This document shows positions 44,378 to 53,550 of a DNA stretch of 64,000 nt, piece by piece. Below the pieces are notes generated by a model that was not told the DNA's origin, did not search any database, and saw only the letters and a list, made by a program, of their open reading frames with translations. Both the position numbers and the translations under genes were made by a program. Within the stretch, counting starts at the first letter, position 1; the number at the start of each line of letters is the position of its first letter. Source of the DNA: Acidovorax sp. Leaf160 (lineage in GTDB: Bacteria > Pseudomonadota > Gammaproteobacteria > Burkholderiales > Burkholderiaceae_C); contig NZ_LMOV01000001.1 of assembly GCF_001424265.1 (NCBI RefSeq), forward strand, positions 335,873 through 399,872, given 5' to 3'.

Positions 44378-45634
44378 ATGTGCCCACGTCGATCGACGGT
44401 TCTGGCAGCGCGCGCATTCCGGGTTGTAGCAAGCGCTTCGATGATACTGGCGGCCCCCGTCGCGCGGGCCGCGGAACCCGCTGGGGAGTGGGAGTTCGGC
44501 GCCTACCTGCGCACCGGCGCTGCCCGGGCGTCGGTGGAGGGGGCCCGGCGCGGGGGCTACAGCCTCGGCCTGCCCGGCCAGAAATTCCGGCTGGGCAACG
44601 AGGGCGATTTCTATGGCGAGGCGCGGGTCGGCCGCAGCTTCGAACTGGGCTCGGGCGTCAAGCTGCGGGCCGTCTGGGGCGGTGCGCTCTACGACCCCAC
44701 TCCCACGCCCGACCACCCGCGCTACACGCTCAAACAGGCCTTCGCCGAACTCCAGGGCCTGCCGGCGCTGCCGCCGCAGGCCGCCATCTGGTTCGGCCGG
44801 CGCGCCTGGCACCGCGAGCACCTGCACATCGTGGACACCGACTATCTGCTGCCCGACACCGGCCAGGGGGTGGGCATCCATGGCCTGCCGGTCGGCTCCG
44901 GCCTGCTGGGGGTGGCCTACTTCGCCAAGAGCATCGAGACGCTGGAGCAGGGCGTCCAGCGCGACGTGAACGCTTCACGGCTCAGCGTGGACTGGAGCGC
45001 CGTGCCCATGGGTTCCCAAGGCGCCCAAGGCGATCTGCGCGTGCAGGGCAGCCTGGTGCGCGGCCGCGCGGGCGCGACGGGCGAGCGCCATGGGCATTCG
45101 CTCTCGCTGCGTCACCGCAGCTCGGCCGACATGGAGTCGTACCGCCTGCGGCATCTCACCTGGCTGCAGTTCGCCTCGGGCCGGAGCGCGCTCGACAACG
45201 GATTCGGCTCCTTCGCGGGCGAGGGGGGCCGCACGGCCAGGCGGCTGGTGCACGCCGTGGAAGGCCAGTTCGGCGCCTGGGGCGGGCAGGCGCTGGTCGG
45301 CGTGGAGCGGGGCCGCAACGAAGGTGCGGCCCACCGCGACGACGGCTGGGTGGCCGGCGGCCGGCTCAGCTGGGACGTCGCCCCCCGGGCCAAGCTGCTG
45401 TTCGAGGCCGGCTTCAACGAGCGCCGGACGGGCGACGGCGGCCCGGTGCAGCACCTGAGCAAATTCACTTTCGCCCCCGCGCTCGCGGGCAAGCCCGGCA
45501 TCCATGGCCGGCCCGAACTTCGCCTCTTCGTCACCCACGTCCGCATGAACGGCGCGGCCTCCTCCGCGCTGGCCATGCCCGGCGGCGCCCGCAGCGTCAC
45601 GCTGGTGGGCCTGCAGCTGGAAACCTGGCTGTAG
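44378..45634 (+). CDS. Maltoporin-like carbohydrate porin
   Basis: 418 residues with an N-terminal signal peptide (about 1-32, ending ARAAEP) and a beta-barrel rich in alternating hydrophobic residues. LamB/ScrY-like features: WEFGAYLRTGAARASVEG, FRLGNEGDFYGEARVGRSFELGSG, IWFGRRAWHREHLHIVDTDYLLPDTGQGVGI and the C-terminal LVGLQLETWL. It would let sucrose pass the outer membrane. The barrel ends in Leu instead of the usual aromatic. AGGGGAG is 9 bases before the ATG. First gene of the sucrose operon. Confidence 0.85.
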   Translation: MCPRRSTVLAARAFRVVASASMILAAPVARAAEPAGEWEFGAYLRTGAARASVEGARRGGYSLGLPGQKFRLGNEGDFYGEARVGRSFELGSGVKLRAVWGGALYDPTPTPDHPRYTLKQAFAELQGLPALPPQAAIWFGRRAWHREHLHIVDTDYLLPDTGQGVGIHGLPVGSGLLGVAYFAKSIETLEQGVQRDVNASRLSVDWSAVPMGSQGAQGDLRVQGSLVRGRAGATGERHGHSLSLRHRSSADMESYRLRHLTWLQFASGRSALDNGFGSFAGEGGRTARRLVHAVEGQFGAWGGQALVGVERGRNEGAAHRDDGWVAGGRLSWDVAPRAKLLFEAGFNERRTGDGGPVQHLSKFTFAPALAGKPGIHGRPELRLFVTHVRMNGAASSALAMPGGARSVTLVGLQLETWL

Positions 45635-45687
45635 CTCCCTCCTTTTCTTCCCTTCGCTCCTTTTTTTGCCCTCGACGGCGCATTCCC

Positions 45688-47214
45688 ATGAAAAACCAAG
45701 TCCAGCTCATCACCTACGCAGACCGCCTCGCGGGCCATTTCCCTGGCCTTGCCGACCTGTTGGCGGGCCCGCTGGCGCAGGCCATCGGCGGCGTGCACGT
45801 GCTGCCGTTCTTCGATCCCATCGACGGGGCGGATGCGGGCTTCGACCCCAGCGATCACACCGCCGTCGATCCGCGCCTGGGCACCTGGGACGACGTGCGT
45901 GCCCTGGGCGAGCGGGTCGAGCTGATGGCGGACCTGATCGTCAACCACGTGTCGGACGCGTCGCCACAGTTCCAGGACTTCCTGCGCCGGGGCGATGCCT
46001 CGCCCTATGCGGGCATGTTCCTCACGCTCGGCAGCGTGTTCCCCGGCGGGGCGACCGAAGCGGACCTGCTGCGCATCTACCGACCGCGCCCCGGCCTGCC
46101 GCTGACGGGCGTGACGCTGGAAGGCGGCGAGAAGCGCCTGTTGTGGACCACCTTCACGCCCCAACAGGTGGACATCGACGTGCAGCACCCCGAGGGCCAG
46201 GCCTACCTGAGCGCCATCCTGCAGCGCTTCCAGCAGGCCGGCGTGCGCGTGATCCGGCTCGACGCGGCGGGCTATGCCATCAAGAAGGCGGGCACCAGCT
46301 GCTTCATGATTCCCGAGACCTTCGACTTCATCGCCCGGCTGAGCGAGCAGGCGCGCGGCATGGGCATGGAGGTGCTGGTGGAGATCCACAGCTACTACCA
46401 AACGCAGATCGAGATCGCCCGGAAGGTGGACCGGGTGTATGACTTCGCGCTGCCGCCGCTGGTGCTGCACGCGCTGTTCCAGGCGGACGCCGCGCCGCTG
46501 GCGCACTGGCTTTCCATCAGCCCGCGCAACGCCGTCACGGTGCTGGATACGCACGACGGCATTGGCGTGATCGACGTGGGCGCCGACGCCGCCACCGGCC
46601 GGCCGGGCCTGCTGGAGCCCGACGCGATCGATGCGCTGGTGGAAACCATCCACGCCCGCAGCGGCGGCCAGAGCCGCCAGGCCACGGGCGCCGCGGCCTC
46701 CAACCTCGATCTCTACCAGGTCAACTGCACTTACTACGACGCCTTGGGCCGCGACGACGAAGCCTATCTGGCGGCCCGCGCCATCCAGTTCTTCGCGCCC
46801 GGCGTACCGCAGGTCTATTACGTGGGCCTGCTGGGCGGCGTGAACGACATGGACCTGCTGGAGCGCACCCACGTGGGCCGCGACATCAACCGCCACCACT
46901 ACGCGGCAGGCGAGGTGCAGGCCTGCCTGCGCACGCCGCTGGTGCGCCGCCTGCTGGAACTGGCGGCCTGGCGCAACACGCACCCCGCCTTCGCGGGCGA
47001 CTTCGCGGTGCTGCCGGCGGCGCCGGGCCACCTCTCGCTGGCCTGGACGCACGGCGCGGCCCACGCGCGGCTGGACGTCGACCTGGCCGCGCGCCGCGCC
47101 GTCATCACCCAGCAGGGCGGCGCCGATGGCCGTCCCGCCCGCTGGGCCGTGAGCGGCGCCGGACCGGCCCCCGCCCCGGCCCGGGCCGAGCCCGTGGCCC
47201 TCGACGCCCGCTGA
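45688..47214 (+). CDS. Sucrose phosphorylase (GH13)
   Basis: 508 residues. Converts sucrose and phosphate to glucose-1-phosphate and fructose in the cytoplasm. Catalytic motifs match sucrose phosphorylases: VIRLDAAGYAIKKAG (nucleophile Asp), VLVEIHSYYQTQ (acid/base Glu) and VLDTHDGIGVIDV (stabiliser Asp), plus LMADLIVNHVS and the phosphorylase-specific NLDLYQVNCTYYDALG. No clear Shine-Dalgarno precedes the ATG at 45688, so it may rely on coupling to the porin 53 bp upstream. The C-terminal 25 residues are a Pro/Ala-rich extension. Confidence 0.93.
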   Translation: MKNQVQLITYADRLAGHFPGLADLLAGPLAQAIGGVHVLPFFDPIDGADAGFDPSDHTAVDPRLGTWDDVRALGERVELMADLIVNHVSDASPQFQDFLRRGDASPYAGMFLTLGSVFPGGATEADLLRIYRPRPGLPLTGVTLEGGEKRLLWTTFTPQQVDIDVQHPEGQAYLSAILQRFQQAGVRVIRLDAAGYAIKKAGTSCFMIPETFDFIARLSEQARGMGMEVLVEIHSYYQTQIEIARKVDRVYDFALPPLVLHALFQADAAPLAHWLSISPRNAVTVLDTHDGIGVIDVGADAATGRPGLLEPDAIDALVETIHARSGGQSRQATGAAASNLDLYQVNCTYYDALGRDDEAYLAARAIQFFAPGVPQVYYVGLLGGVNDMDLLERTHVGRDINRHHYAAGEVQACLRTPLVRRLLELAAWRNTHPAFAGDFAVLPAAPGHLSLAWTHGAAHARLDVDLAARRAVITQQGGADGRPARWAVSGAGPAPAPARAEPVALDAR

Positions 47215-47281
47215 CCGGCTGACCAGCTGACCGGCACCGCAAGGCGCGCCCGCCAACACCATCCACACAGGAGACAACGCC

Positions 47282-48526
47282 ATGCATTCCGCCTCCACCC
47301 TGCCCGCGCAGGCCCGCCAGCTGCGCTGGCTCACCTGCCTGATGTTCCTGATCTTCGCCATGACCACCGACGCCGTCGGCGTCATCCTGCCCGAGGTGAT
47401 CCGCACCTACGGCCTGAGCATGGCGGCCGCCAGCGCGTTCCACTACGGCACCATGCTGGCGATCGCGCTGTCGGGCTTCCTGCTGGGCGGCCTGGCCGAC
47501 CGCTGGGGGCGCAAGGCCACCATCCTGCTGGGCCTGTCCCTCTTCGCAGCGGCCAGCGGCCTGTTCGCGGTGGGCGACGGCTTCGGGTTCTTCCTCGCGC
47601 TGCTCATGCTCTCGGGCGTGGCCATCGGCATCTTCAAGACCGGAGCGCTGGCGCTGATCGGCGACATCTCCCGTTCCACCCGCGAGCACACCGCCACGAT
47701 GAACACCGTGGAAGGCTTCTTCGCCATCGGCGCCATCATCGGCCCGGCCCTGGTGACCTGGCTGCTGCATGCCGGCCTGCCCTGGATGTGGCTCTACGTG
47801 TCCGCCGCCGTGCTGGCCCTGGTGCTGGTGGTGTCCGCCGCCAGCGTGCGCTATCCGCAGCGGCCCGCCACGGCAGCGGCCACCGCCGCGCCCGGCGCCA
47901 GCCTGGGCCAGTGCTTCGCGCTCATGCGCCAGCCCTACGTGCTGGGCTTCGCGGTCTCGCTCTTCCTCTATGTGGCGGTGGAATGCGCCATCTACGTCTG
48001 GCTGCCCACGCTGCTGCAGGGCTACCAGGGCCCGGCGGCCCTGCTCGCCGCCTATGCGCTGCCGGTGTTCTTCACGCTGCGCGCCATCGGCCGCTTCCTG
48101 GGTGGCTGGCTGCTGGAGCGGCTCGAATGGTCGCTGCTGACCTGTGCCATGGCGCTGTGCATTGCCCTGTGCTTCGCCGGCGCGCTCTGGGGCGGCGTGG
48201 CCTGGGCGGTGTACCTGCTGCCCGCTTCGGGTCTCTTCATGTCCGTGCTCTATCCCACGCTCAATTCCAAGGGCATCAGCTGCGCGCCGCGCTCCCAGCA
48301 CGGCGCCGTGGCCGGCCTGAACCTGTTCTTCTCCTGCCTGGGCGCGGCGGCCGGCCCGTTCGCCATGGGCCTGGCGGCCGACGCCTTCGGCGGCATGCGC
48401 CACGGCTTCGCGCTGGCGGCCGGCTTCGCCGTGCTGCTGTTCGCCGGCCTGCTGTGGAACTGGCTGCGCCAGCCGGTGCGCGAGCACCTGGCGCGCTGCG
48501 ACGAGCGCGACTATGCCGGCGCCTGA
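47282..48526 (+). CDS. MFS transporter, probably for sucrose
   Basis: 414 residues with 12 predicted membrane helices. The MFS loop 2-3 signature GGLADRWGRKATILLGLSLF is present near 73-92. It sits between sucrose phosphorylase and fructokinase under the LacI-type operators, so it most likely brings sucrose across the inner membrane by proton symport; specificity is inferred from context only. GGAG 10 bases before the ATG. Confidence 0.87.
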   Translation: MHSASTLPAQARQLRWLTCLMFLIFAMTTDAVGVILPEVIRTYGLSMAAASAFHYGTMLAIALSGFLLGGLADRWGRKATILLGLSLFAAASGLFAVGDGFGFFLALLMLSGVAIGIFKTGALALIGDISRSTREHTATMNTVEGFFAIGAIIGPALVTWLLHAGLPWMWLYVSAAVLALVLVVSAASVRYPQRPATAAATAAPGASLGQCFALMRQPYVLGFAVSLFLYVAVECAIYVWLPTLLQGYQGPAALLAAYALPVFFTLRAIGRFLGGWLLERLEWSLLTCAMALCIALCFAGALWGGVAWAVYLLPASGLFMSVLYPTLNSKGISCAPRSQHGAVAGLNLFFSCLGAAAGPFAMGLAADAFGGMRHGFALAAGFAVLLFAGLLWNWLRQPVREHLARCDERDYAGA

Positions 48527-48554
48527 GGCCGGTGCATCACCGAAAGGAGCACCC

Positions 48555-49481
48555 ATGTTCGTGGTCTGTGGCGAAGCGCTGATGGACGTCTACGTGCGCG
48601 ACAGCACGCCCACCGGGCTGCTGCTCGATGCCCGCGTGGGCGGATCGCCCTTCAACATGGCCGTGGGACTGGCCCGCCTGGGCCAGCCGGTGCAGCTGCT
48701 GGCGGGCCTGTCGCAGGACGTGTATGGCGAGCGGCTGCTGCAGACGCTGCGCGACGAAGGCGTGGGCGCCTCGCTGGTCCTGCACAGCCCGGCGCCCACC
48801 ACCCTCAGCGTGGTCAGCGTGAACCACGCGGGCGTGCCAAGCTACGCCTTCCACGGCCATGGCGCGGCCGACCGCCAGCTGCACCCGCACGACCTGCCGG
48901 CGCTGCCGGCCGGGGCGCGGGTGCTGCAGTTCGGCTCGTATGCGATGGTGGTGGAGCCGGTCGGCGCCACGCTGCGGGCGCTGGCGGCGGCCGAGCGCGG
49001 CAGCCGGCTCATCGCCTACGACCCCAACGTGCGGTTGAACGTCGAGCCCGACCTGGAACGCTGGCGGGCCGTGGCCAGCCAGATGGCGGGGCTGGCCGAC
49101 CTGGTCAAGGTGAGCGACGAAGACCTGGGCCTGCTCCATCCGGACGAGTCTCCCGCCCATGTGGCGGAGCGCTGGCTGGCGGCCGGCGCCCGCCTGGTGG
49201 TCGTCACCCGGGGCGCCACCGGCAGCGAGGCCTGGAACCGCCGGGGGCATGCTGCCGCCCGGTCGCTGCTGGTCGACGTCGTGGACACCGTGGGCGCGGG
49301 CGATACCTTCCAGGCGGCGCTGCTCGCCTGGCTGGCCGAGCACGGTTTGCTGGACGCGGGTGCGCTGGACGCGCTGGACACCCACCAGCTCGGCGCGATG
49401 CTGCGCTTCGCTGCCCGGGCGGCTTCCATCACCTGCTCGCGGCGGGGCGCAGACATGCCCCGGCGGGCCGAGCTGCTGTAG
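48555..49481 (+). CDS. Fructokinase (PfkB family carbohydrate kinase)
   Basis: 308 residues of the ribokinase/PfkB fold: FVVCGEALMDVYV start, GGSPFNMAVGLARLG near 33-47 and the anion-hole motif VVDTVGAGDTFQAALLAWL near 246-264 with the catalytic Asp. AAGGAG 7 bases before the ATG at 48555. It would phosphorylate the fructose released by sucrose phosphorylase. It closes the sucrose operon. Confidence 0.92.
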   Translation: MFVVCGEALMDVYVRDSTPTGLLLDARVGGSPFNMAVGLARLGQPVQLLAGLSQDVYGERLLQTLRDEGVGASLVLHSPAPTTLSVVSVNHAGVPSYAFHGHGAADRQLHPHDLPALPAGARVLQFGSYAMVVEPVGATLRALAAAERGSRLIAYDPNVRLNVEPDLERWRAVASQMAGLADLVKVSDEDLGLLHPDESPAHVAERWLAAGARLVVVTRGATGSEAWNRRGHAAARSLLVDVVDTVGAGDTFQAALLAWLAEHGLLDAGALDALDTHQLGAMLRFAARAASITCSRRGADMPRRAELL

Positions 49482-49784
49482 GCAGGCCTGGCAGCGATGG
49501 CCGTGCCACGGCCCTTTGCAGATGCGGTCAGCCGGGGGGCGTCCCGACCCCGCCCAGGGGCCGCCGCACTCCGCTGTGCACGGGCCCACCGCACCCGTAG
49601 GCTTCGGCTGACATCGCGGTGCGGCGTCGCCCGCCGGCCACGGCCCGGGCGGCCTTCTACATTCCTTCCATGCAAGCGCAGACGGCACTGTTCACTACGT
49701 ACACGGCATTGGTTCGTGAGGTCAGGCAGGGTGCTTCGGAGCGCTGCTCCCCATTCGGTTCCTCCTTCCTTCGGCGATGACGCC
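49482..49784. other. Intergenic region with no supported gene
   Basis: 303 bases between the fructokinase and the exonuclease genes. The left half is GC-rich, the right half (about 49650-49740) is AT-richer and probably holds the promoter of the repair genes. I see no clear hairpin terminator, LexA-type box or other operator. Confidence 0.5.
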
Positions 49785-50909
49785 ATGGCCCAAGGCAGCG
49801 GTTCCACCTCCGGCGACCTCGTCGTCGCCCGCCCCCAGGGCCTGTATTGCACGGCCGGCGATTTCTACATCGATCCGTGGCGGCCGGTAGACCGTGCCGT
49901 CATCACCCACGGCCATTCCGACCATGCCCGCATGGGCCACGCCCACTACCTGGCGCACACCGACAGCGAAGGCACGCTGCGCCAGCGCCTGGGGGCCGAC
50001 ATCCAGCTGCAGACGCTGCCCTATGGCGAGGTGATCGAGCACCACGGCGTCAAGCTGTCGCTGCATCCGGCGGGCCACGTGCTGGGTTCCGCGCAGGTGC
50101 GGCTGGAGCACGGCGGCCGGGTCTGGGTGGCCTCCGGCGACTACAAGACCGAAGCCGATGGCACCTGTGCGCCCTTCGAGCCGGTGCGCTGCGACACCTT
50201 CATCACGGAATCCACGTTCGGCCTGCCGATCTACCGCTGGCCCACCCAGCCGGTGCTGTTCGCCGACATCAACGCCTGGTGGCGCGCCAACGCGGCCGAC
50301 GGGCGCCCGTCCGTGCTGCTCTGCTATGCCTTCGGCAAGGCGCAGCGCATCCTGCACGGGGTGGATCGCAGCATCGGGCCGATCGTGGTGCATGGCGCCG
50401 TGGAGCCCCTCAACGAGGTCTACCGCGCCGCCGGCGTGGATCTGCCGGAGACCCTGCGCGCCACCGATCCGCGCGTGACGCCCTCCCTGCTGAAGACGGC
50501 CCTGGTACTGGCGCCGCCCTCGGCCCAGGGCACGCCCTGGATGCGCCGCTTCCCCCGCCATTCCGACGCCTTTGCCAGCGGCTGGATGCAGCTGCGCGGC
50601 ACGCGCCGCCGGCGCGGCGTGGACCGGGGCTTCATCATGTCCGATCACGCCGACTGGCCCGGGCTGCAGTCGGCCATTGGCGCGACCGGCGCGGAGCGCA
50701 TCTTCGTCACCCACGGCAGCGTGGCCGTGCTGGTGCGGTGGCTGCGCGAGCAGGGGCTGGACGGCCAGTCCTTCCATACCGAATACGGCGACGAGGACGA
50801 TCAGCCGGACGCGGCGCAGCACCCCGCCAGCGGCTCGACCACCGCAGCTGCGGAGGGCGCCGCAGGCGACGCCGAGCCGGAGCCGGCGCAGGAGCCGGCC
50901 GGCACATGA
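49785..50909 (+). CDS. Ligase-associated DNA exonuclease (metallo-beta-lactamase fold)
   Basis: 374 residues. Metal-binding motifs of the beta-CASP/SNM1-like family: VITHGHSDHARMGHAHYL near 40-57, SLHPAGHVLGSAQVRLEHGG, VASGDYKTEADG and FIMSDHADW. Proteins of this type occur next to an ATP-dependent ligase, a DEXH helicase and a phosphoesterase in a conserved bacterial repair cassette. A C-terminal acidic tail (EGAAGDAEPEPAQEP) follows the catalytic part. Its TGA overlaps the ligase ATG, so they are made together. Confidence 0.92.
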   Translation: MAQGSGSTSGDLVVARPQGLYCTAGDFYIDPWRPVDRAVITHGHSDHARMGHAHYLAHTDSEGTLRQRLGADIQLQTLPYGEVIEHHGVKLSLHPAGHVLGSAQVRLEHGGRVWVASGDYKTEADGTCAPFEPVRCDTFITESTFGLPIYRWPTQPVLFADINAWWRANAADGRPSVLLCYAFGKAQRILHGVDRSIGPIVVHGAVEPLNEVYRAAGVDLPETLRATDPRVTPSLLKTALVLAPPSAQGTPWMRRFPRHSDAFASGWMQLRGTRRRRGVDRGFIMSDHADWPGLQSAIGATGAERIFVTHGSVAVLVRWLREQGLDGQSFHTEYGDEDDQPDAAQHPASGSTTAAAEGAAGDAEPEPAQEPAGT

Positions 50910-52606
50910 AGGACTTTGCGGCGCTCTACCGCGCGCTCGACTCCAGCACCTCCAACCTGGCCAAGCAGGCGGCACTGCGCGCCTATCTGGAAGCCGCTGC
51001 GCCCGAAGACGCCGCCTGGGCCGTGTATTTCCTGGCCGGCGGCAAGCCGCGCCAGCTGGTGCCCTCCAAGCTGCTGCGCAGCTTCGCGCGCGAGGCTGCG
51101 GGCCTGCCGGAGTGGCTGTTCGACGAAAGCTACGACGCCGTGGGCGATCTGGCCGAGACCATTTCGCTGCTGCTGCCTGCGCCCCTGCAGACCCACGAGC
51201 TGGGTCTGGCCGAGTGGATGGAGCATCACCTGTTGCCGCTGCGCGGCCAGCCGCCCGAGGTTCTGGAGCCCACCCTGCGGGCGCAGTGGAGTGCGCTCGC
51301 GCCCGATGAGCGGCTGGTGTATTTCAAGCTCATCACCGGCGCCTTCCGCGTGGGGGTGTCGCGCCTGCAGGTCACCCAGGCGCTGGCGGCGGTGAGCGGG
51401 GTGGATGCCAAGCGCGTGGCGCAGCGGCTGATGGGCTATACCCACATCGGCGCGCGCCCCGGTGCCGCCGACTACCTGCGGCTGGTGGCCGCGGCCGATG
51501 CCGGGGGCGACGAAGCCGCCGAGGGCGAAGTGCGGGGCCATCCGTATCCCTTCTTCCTGGCCCACCCGCTGCAGCTGCCGGTGGAGCAGTTCGACGCCGT
51601 GCTCGGCCCGCCCGACCGCTGGCAGGTCGAGTGGAAGTGGGACGGCATCCGCGCCCAGCTGGTGCGCCGCGCGGCAGCCGATGGATCTGCCGCCGGCACC
51701 TGGATCTGGTCGCGCGGCGAGGAGCTGGTGAGCGACCGCTTCCCCGAACTGCAGGCCCTCGGCGGCCAGTTGCCGCCCGGCACGGTGATCGACGGCGAGA
51801 TCGTCGTCTGGCGCGCCGCCGAGGGCGACGTGCCGGCCCGCGTGCGCCCCTTCGCCGATCTGCAAAAGCGCATCGGCCGCAAGACGCTGGGCCCGAAGCT
51901 GCTGCGCGACCTGCCCGTGGTGCTGCTGGCCTATGACCTGCTGGAAGAGGGCGGCGAGGACCTGCGCGCGCTGCCGCAGCACGAGCGCCGCGCCCGGCTG
52001 GACGCGCTCGTCGCCCGCCACCCGCACCCGGCGCTGGTTCAGAGCCCGGTGCTGCAGGGCGACAGCTGGGCCGCGCTGGCCGAGCAGCGCAGCGAGGCCC
52101 GCGCCCTGGGCGTGGAGGGCATGATGCTCAAGGCCCACGATGCGCAGTATGGCGTGGGCCGCACCAAGGACGTGGGCACCTGGTGGAAGTGGAAGATCGA
52201 TCCGCTCTCGGTCGATGCCGTGCTGATCTACGCCCAGCGGGGCCACGGCCGCCGTGCCACGCTCTACAGCGACTACACCTTCGCCGTGTGGGACGCCGAG
52301 CCCGGCGTGCCGGAGCGCCAGCTGGTGCCCTTCGCCAAGGCGTATTCGGGCCTGACCGATGCCGAGATGGCGCGGGTGGACGCCATCATCCGCCGCACCA
52401 CCGTCGAGACCTTCGGCCCGGTGCGCAGCGTGCGCCCCACGCTGGTGTTCGAGCTGGGCTTCGAGGGCATCGCCCGCAGCAGCCGCCACAAGAGCGGCAT
52501 CGCCGTGCGCTTTCCGCGCATGCTGCGCTGGCGGGAAGACAAGCCGGTGGAGGAGGCGGATTCGCTCGGCACGCTGGCCATGCTGCTGCCGGCGGCGGAT
52601 GGCTGA
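50906..52606 (+). CDS. ATP-dependent DNA ligase (cassette-associated, LigB/LigC-like)
   Basis: 566 residues. An N-terminal helical DNA-binding domain (about 1-200: ALRAYLEAAAPEDAAWAVYFLAGGKPRQL) precedes the adenylation domain with the nucleophile Lys in VEWKWDGIRAQLV near 241; later ligase motifs are VIDGEIVVWR, VEGMMLKAHDAQYGVGRTKDVGTWWKWKIDP (motifs IV-V) and FGPVRSVRPTLVFELGFEGIARSSRHKSG in the OB-fold. It seals nicks in double-stranded DNA. Overlaps the exonuclease by ATGA. It is unrelated in domain plan to the LigD at the end of the window. Confidence 0.95.
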   Translation: MKDFAALYRALDSSTSNLAKQAALRAYLEAAAPEDAAWAVYFLAGGKPRQLVPSKLLRSFAREAAGLPEWLFDESYDAVGDLAETISLLLPAPLQTHELGLAEWMEHHLLPLRGQPPEVLEPTLRAQWSALAPDERLVYFKLITGAFRVGVSRLQVTQALAAVSGVDAKRVAQRLMGYTHIGARPGAADYLRLVAAADAGGDEAAEGEVRGHPYPFFLAHPLQLPVEQFDAVLGPPDRWQVEWKWDGIRAQLVRRAAADGSAAGTWIWSRGEELVSDRFPELQALGGQLPPGTVIDGEIVVWRAAEGDVPARVRPFADLQKRIGRKTLGPKLLRDLPVVLLAYDLLEEGGEDLRALPQHERRARLDALVARHPHPALVQSPVLQGDSWAALAEQRSEARALGVEGMMLKAHDAQYGVGRTKDVGTWWKWKIDPLSVDAVLIYAQRGHGRRATLYSDYTFAVWDAEPGVPERQLVPFAKAYSGLTDAEMARVDAIIRRTTVETFGPVRSVRPTLVFELGFEGIARSSRHKSGIAVRFPRMLRWREDKPVEEADSLGTLAMLLPAADG

Positions 52607-52673
52607 TACTACCAAATTGATAGCTACACAGCCTTGATCATCAAGCGCTGGAGGGCGATTTGACCTGAATTTC
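52607..52673. repeat. Dispersed Comamonadaceae-type repeat, copy 2
   Basis: Starts immediately after the ligase stop. It shows the shared pattern TTGATAGCTAC, then ATCAAGCGCTGGAGGGC and GATTTGACCTGAATTTC. Same orientation as copy 1 (15897-15968) and opposite to copy 3 (57669-57739). It stands at the left edge of the metabolic insert within the repair island. Confidence 0.75.
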
Positions 52674-52697
52674 TCGGCGCCAGGGCCCGGGGCCGCC

Positions 52698-53495
52698 TCA
52701 GCCCGCGGCCTCCGGCGGGCGGTCGTTCTCGATCCACACCTTGGTGGCGTCGCCCACGCGCGAGAGCTGCATGTGGTACTCGTAGCGCTCGGGGTGGTAG
52801 AGGCCGGTCAGGAACTGCACCGGCCGGCCGCTCGCATCGACCGCCACGCGGGCGACGCGCAGCAGCGGCACGCCCGGCGCCACGCGCAGGGCCGCCGCCA
52901 CGTGCAGGTCGGCCAGCGCCGCGCCCAGGGTCTGCTCGGCCGACACCACCTGCACGCCCGACTGCTCCAGCGCGACCAGCATGGGCACGTCCTGCAGGGT
53001 GGGCTTTTCCACCGCCGCTGCCAGGTCGGGCGGCAGGAACACCTCGGTGTATGCGATGGGCTGGCCCTTGAACTTGCGCACCCGCACCACCTTCAGCACC
53101 GGGCTGCCGGCCGGCAGCTGCAAGGCCTGGGCGACGTGCGAGGGCGCCGGCAGCAGCCTGTGCTCCAGCACCGTCACGCGCGTGCGCCGGCCCATGTTGA
53201 CGATGTTGTCCAGCAGGCCGCCCCGCAGCCGCAGGTGCGCGGGCAACTCGTCCTGGGCTGCCGGCAGCGTGCCCTTGCCGCGCAGGCGCACCACCAGGCC
53301 CTCTTCTTCCAGCCGCGCCAGGGCCGAGCGGATGGTGACGCGCGCCACGCCGAACTCCTCGGCCAGCTGCCGTTCGCCCGGCAGCGGCAGGCCGCGTTCG
53401 TACTGGCCGGACTTGAGCCGCTCGCGCAGGATGAGCCGCACCTGGTGGAACCGCGGCAGGGCGGGCGAAGGGGAGGTGTCGAGCGGCTCGGTCAT
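52698..53495 (-). CDS. GntR-family regulator (HutC/UTRA type)
   Basis: 265 residues: a GntR winged HTH (about 14-80: FHQVRLILRERLKSGQYERGLPLPGERQLAEEFGVARVTIRSALARLEEEGLVVRLRGKGT) and a UTRA effector domain (VTVLEHRLLPAPSHVAQALQL, PIAYTEVFLPPDLA). It is last in the minus-strand order of the metabolic operon, 55 bp after the lyase gene, and probably represses it until an organic-acid effector binds. No operator could be identified with confidence. Confidence 0.9.
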   Translation of the reverse strand: MTEPLDTSPSPALPRFHQVRLILRERLKSGQYERGLPLPGERQLAEEFGVARVTIRSALARLEEEGLVVRLRGKGTLPAAQDELPAHLRLRGGLLDNIVNMGRRTRVTVLEHRLLPAPSHVAQALQLPAGSPVLKVVRVRKFKGQPIAYTEVFLPPDLAAAVEKPTLQDVPMLVALEQSGVQVVSAEQTLGAALADLHVAAALRVAPGVPLLRVARVAVDASGRPVQFLTGLYHPERYEYHMQLSRVGDATKVWIENDRPPEAAG

Positions 53496-53550
53496 TGCAG
53501 CCACTGTAGGAGCCCGGTGGGCCGAGGGCAAGGCGCCGGCCCCGGCCGGT

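Noticed and set aside
45635-45687. Terminator after the porin gene
   Set aside because: The region is T-rich (a run of seven T) but has no stem in front of it; the downstream sucrose genes are probably in the same transcript.
49482-49784. LexA/SOS box before the repair island
   Set aside because: No CTGT-N8-ACAG-like motif could be found in the 303-bp upstream region.
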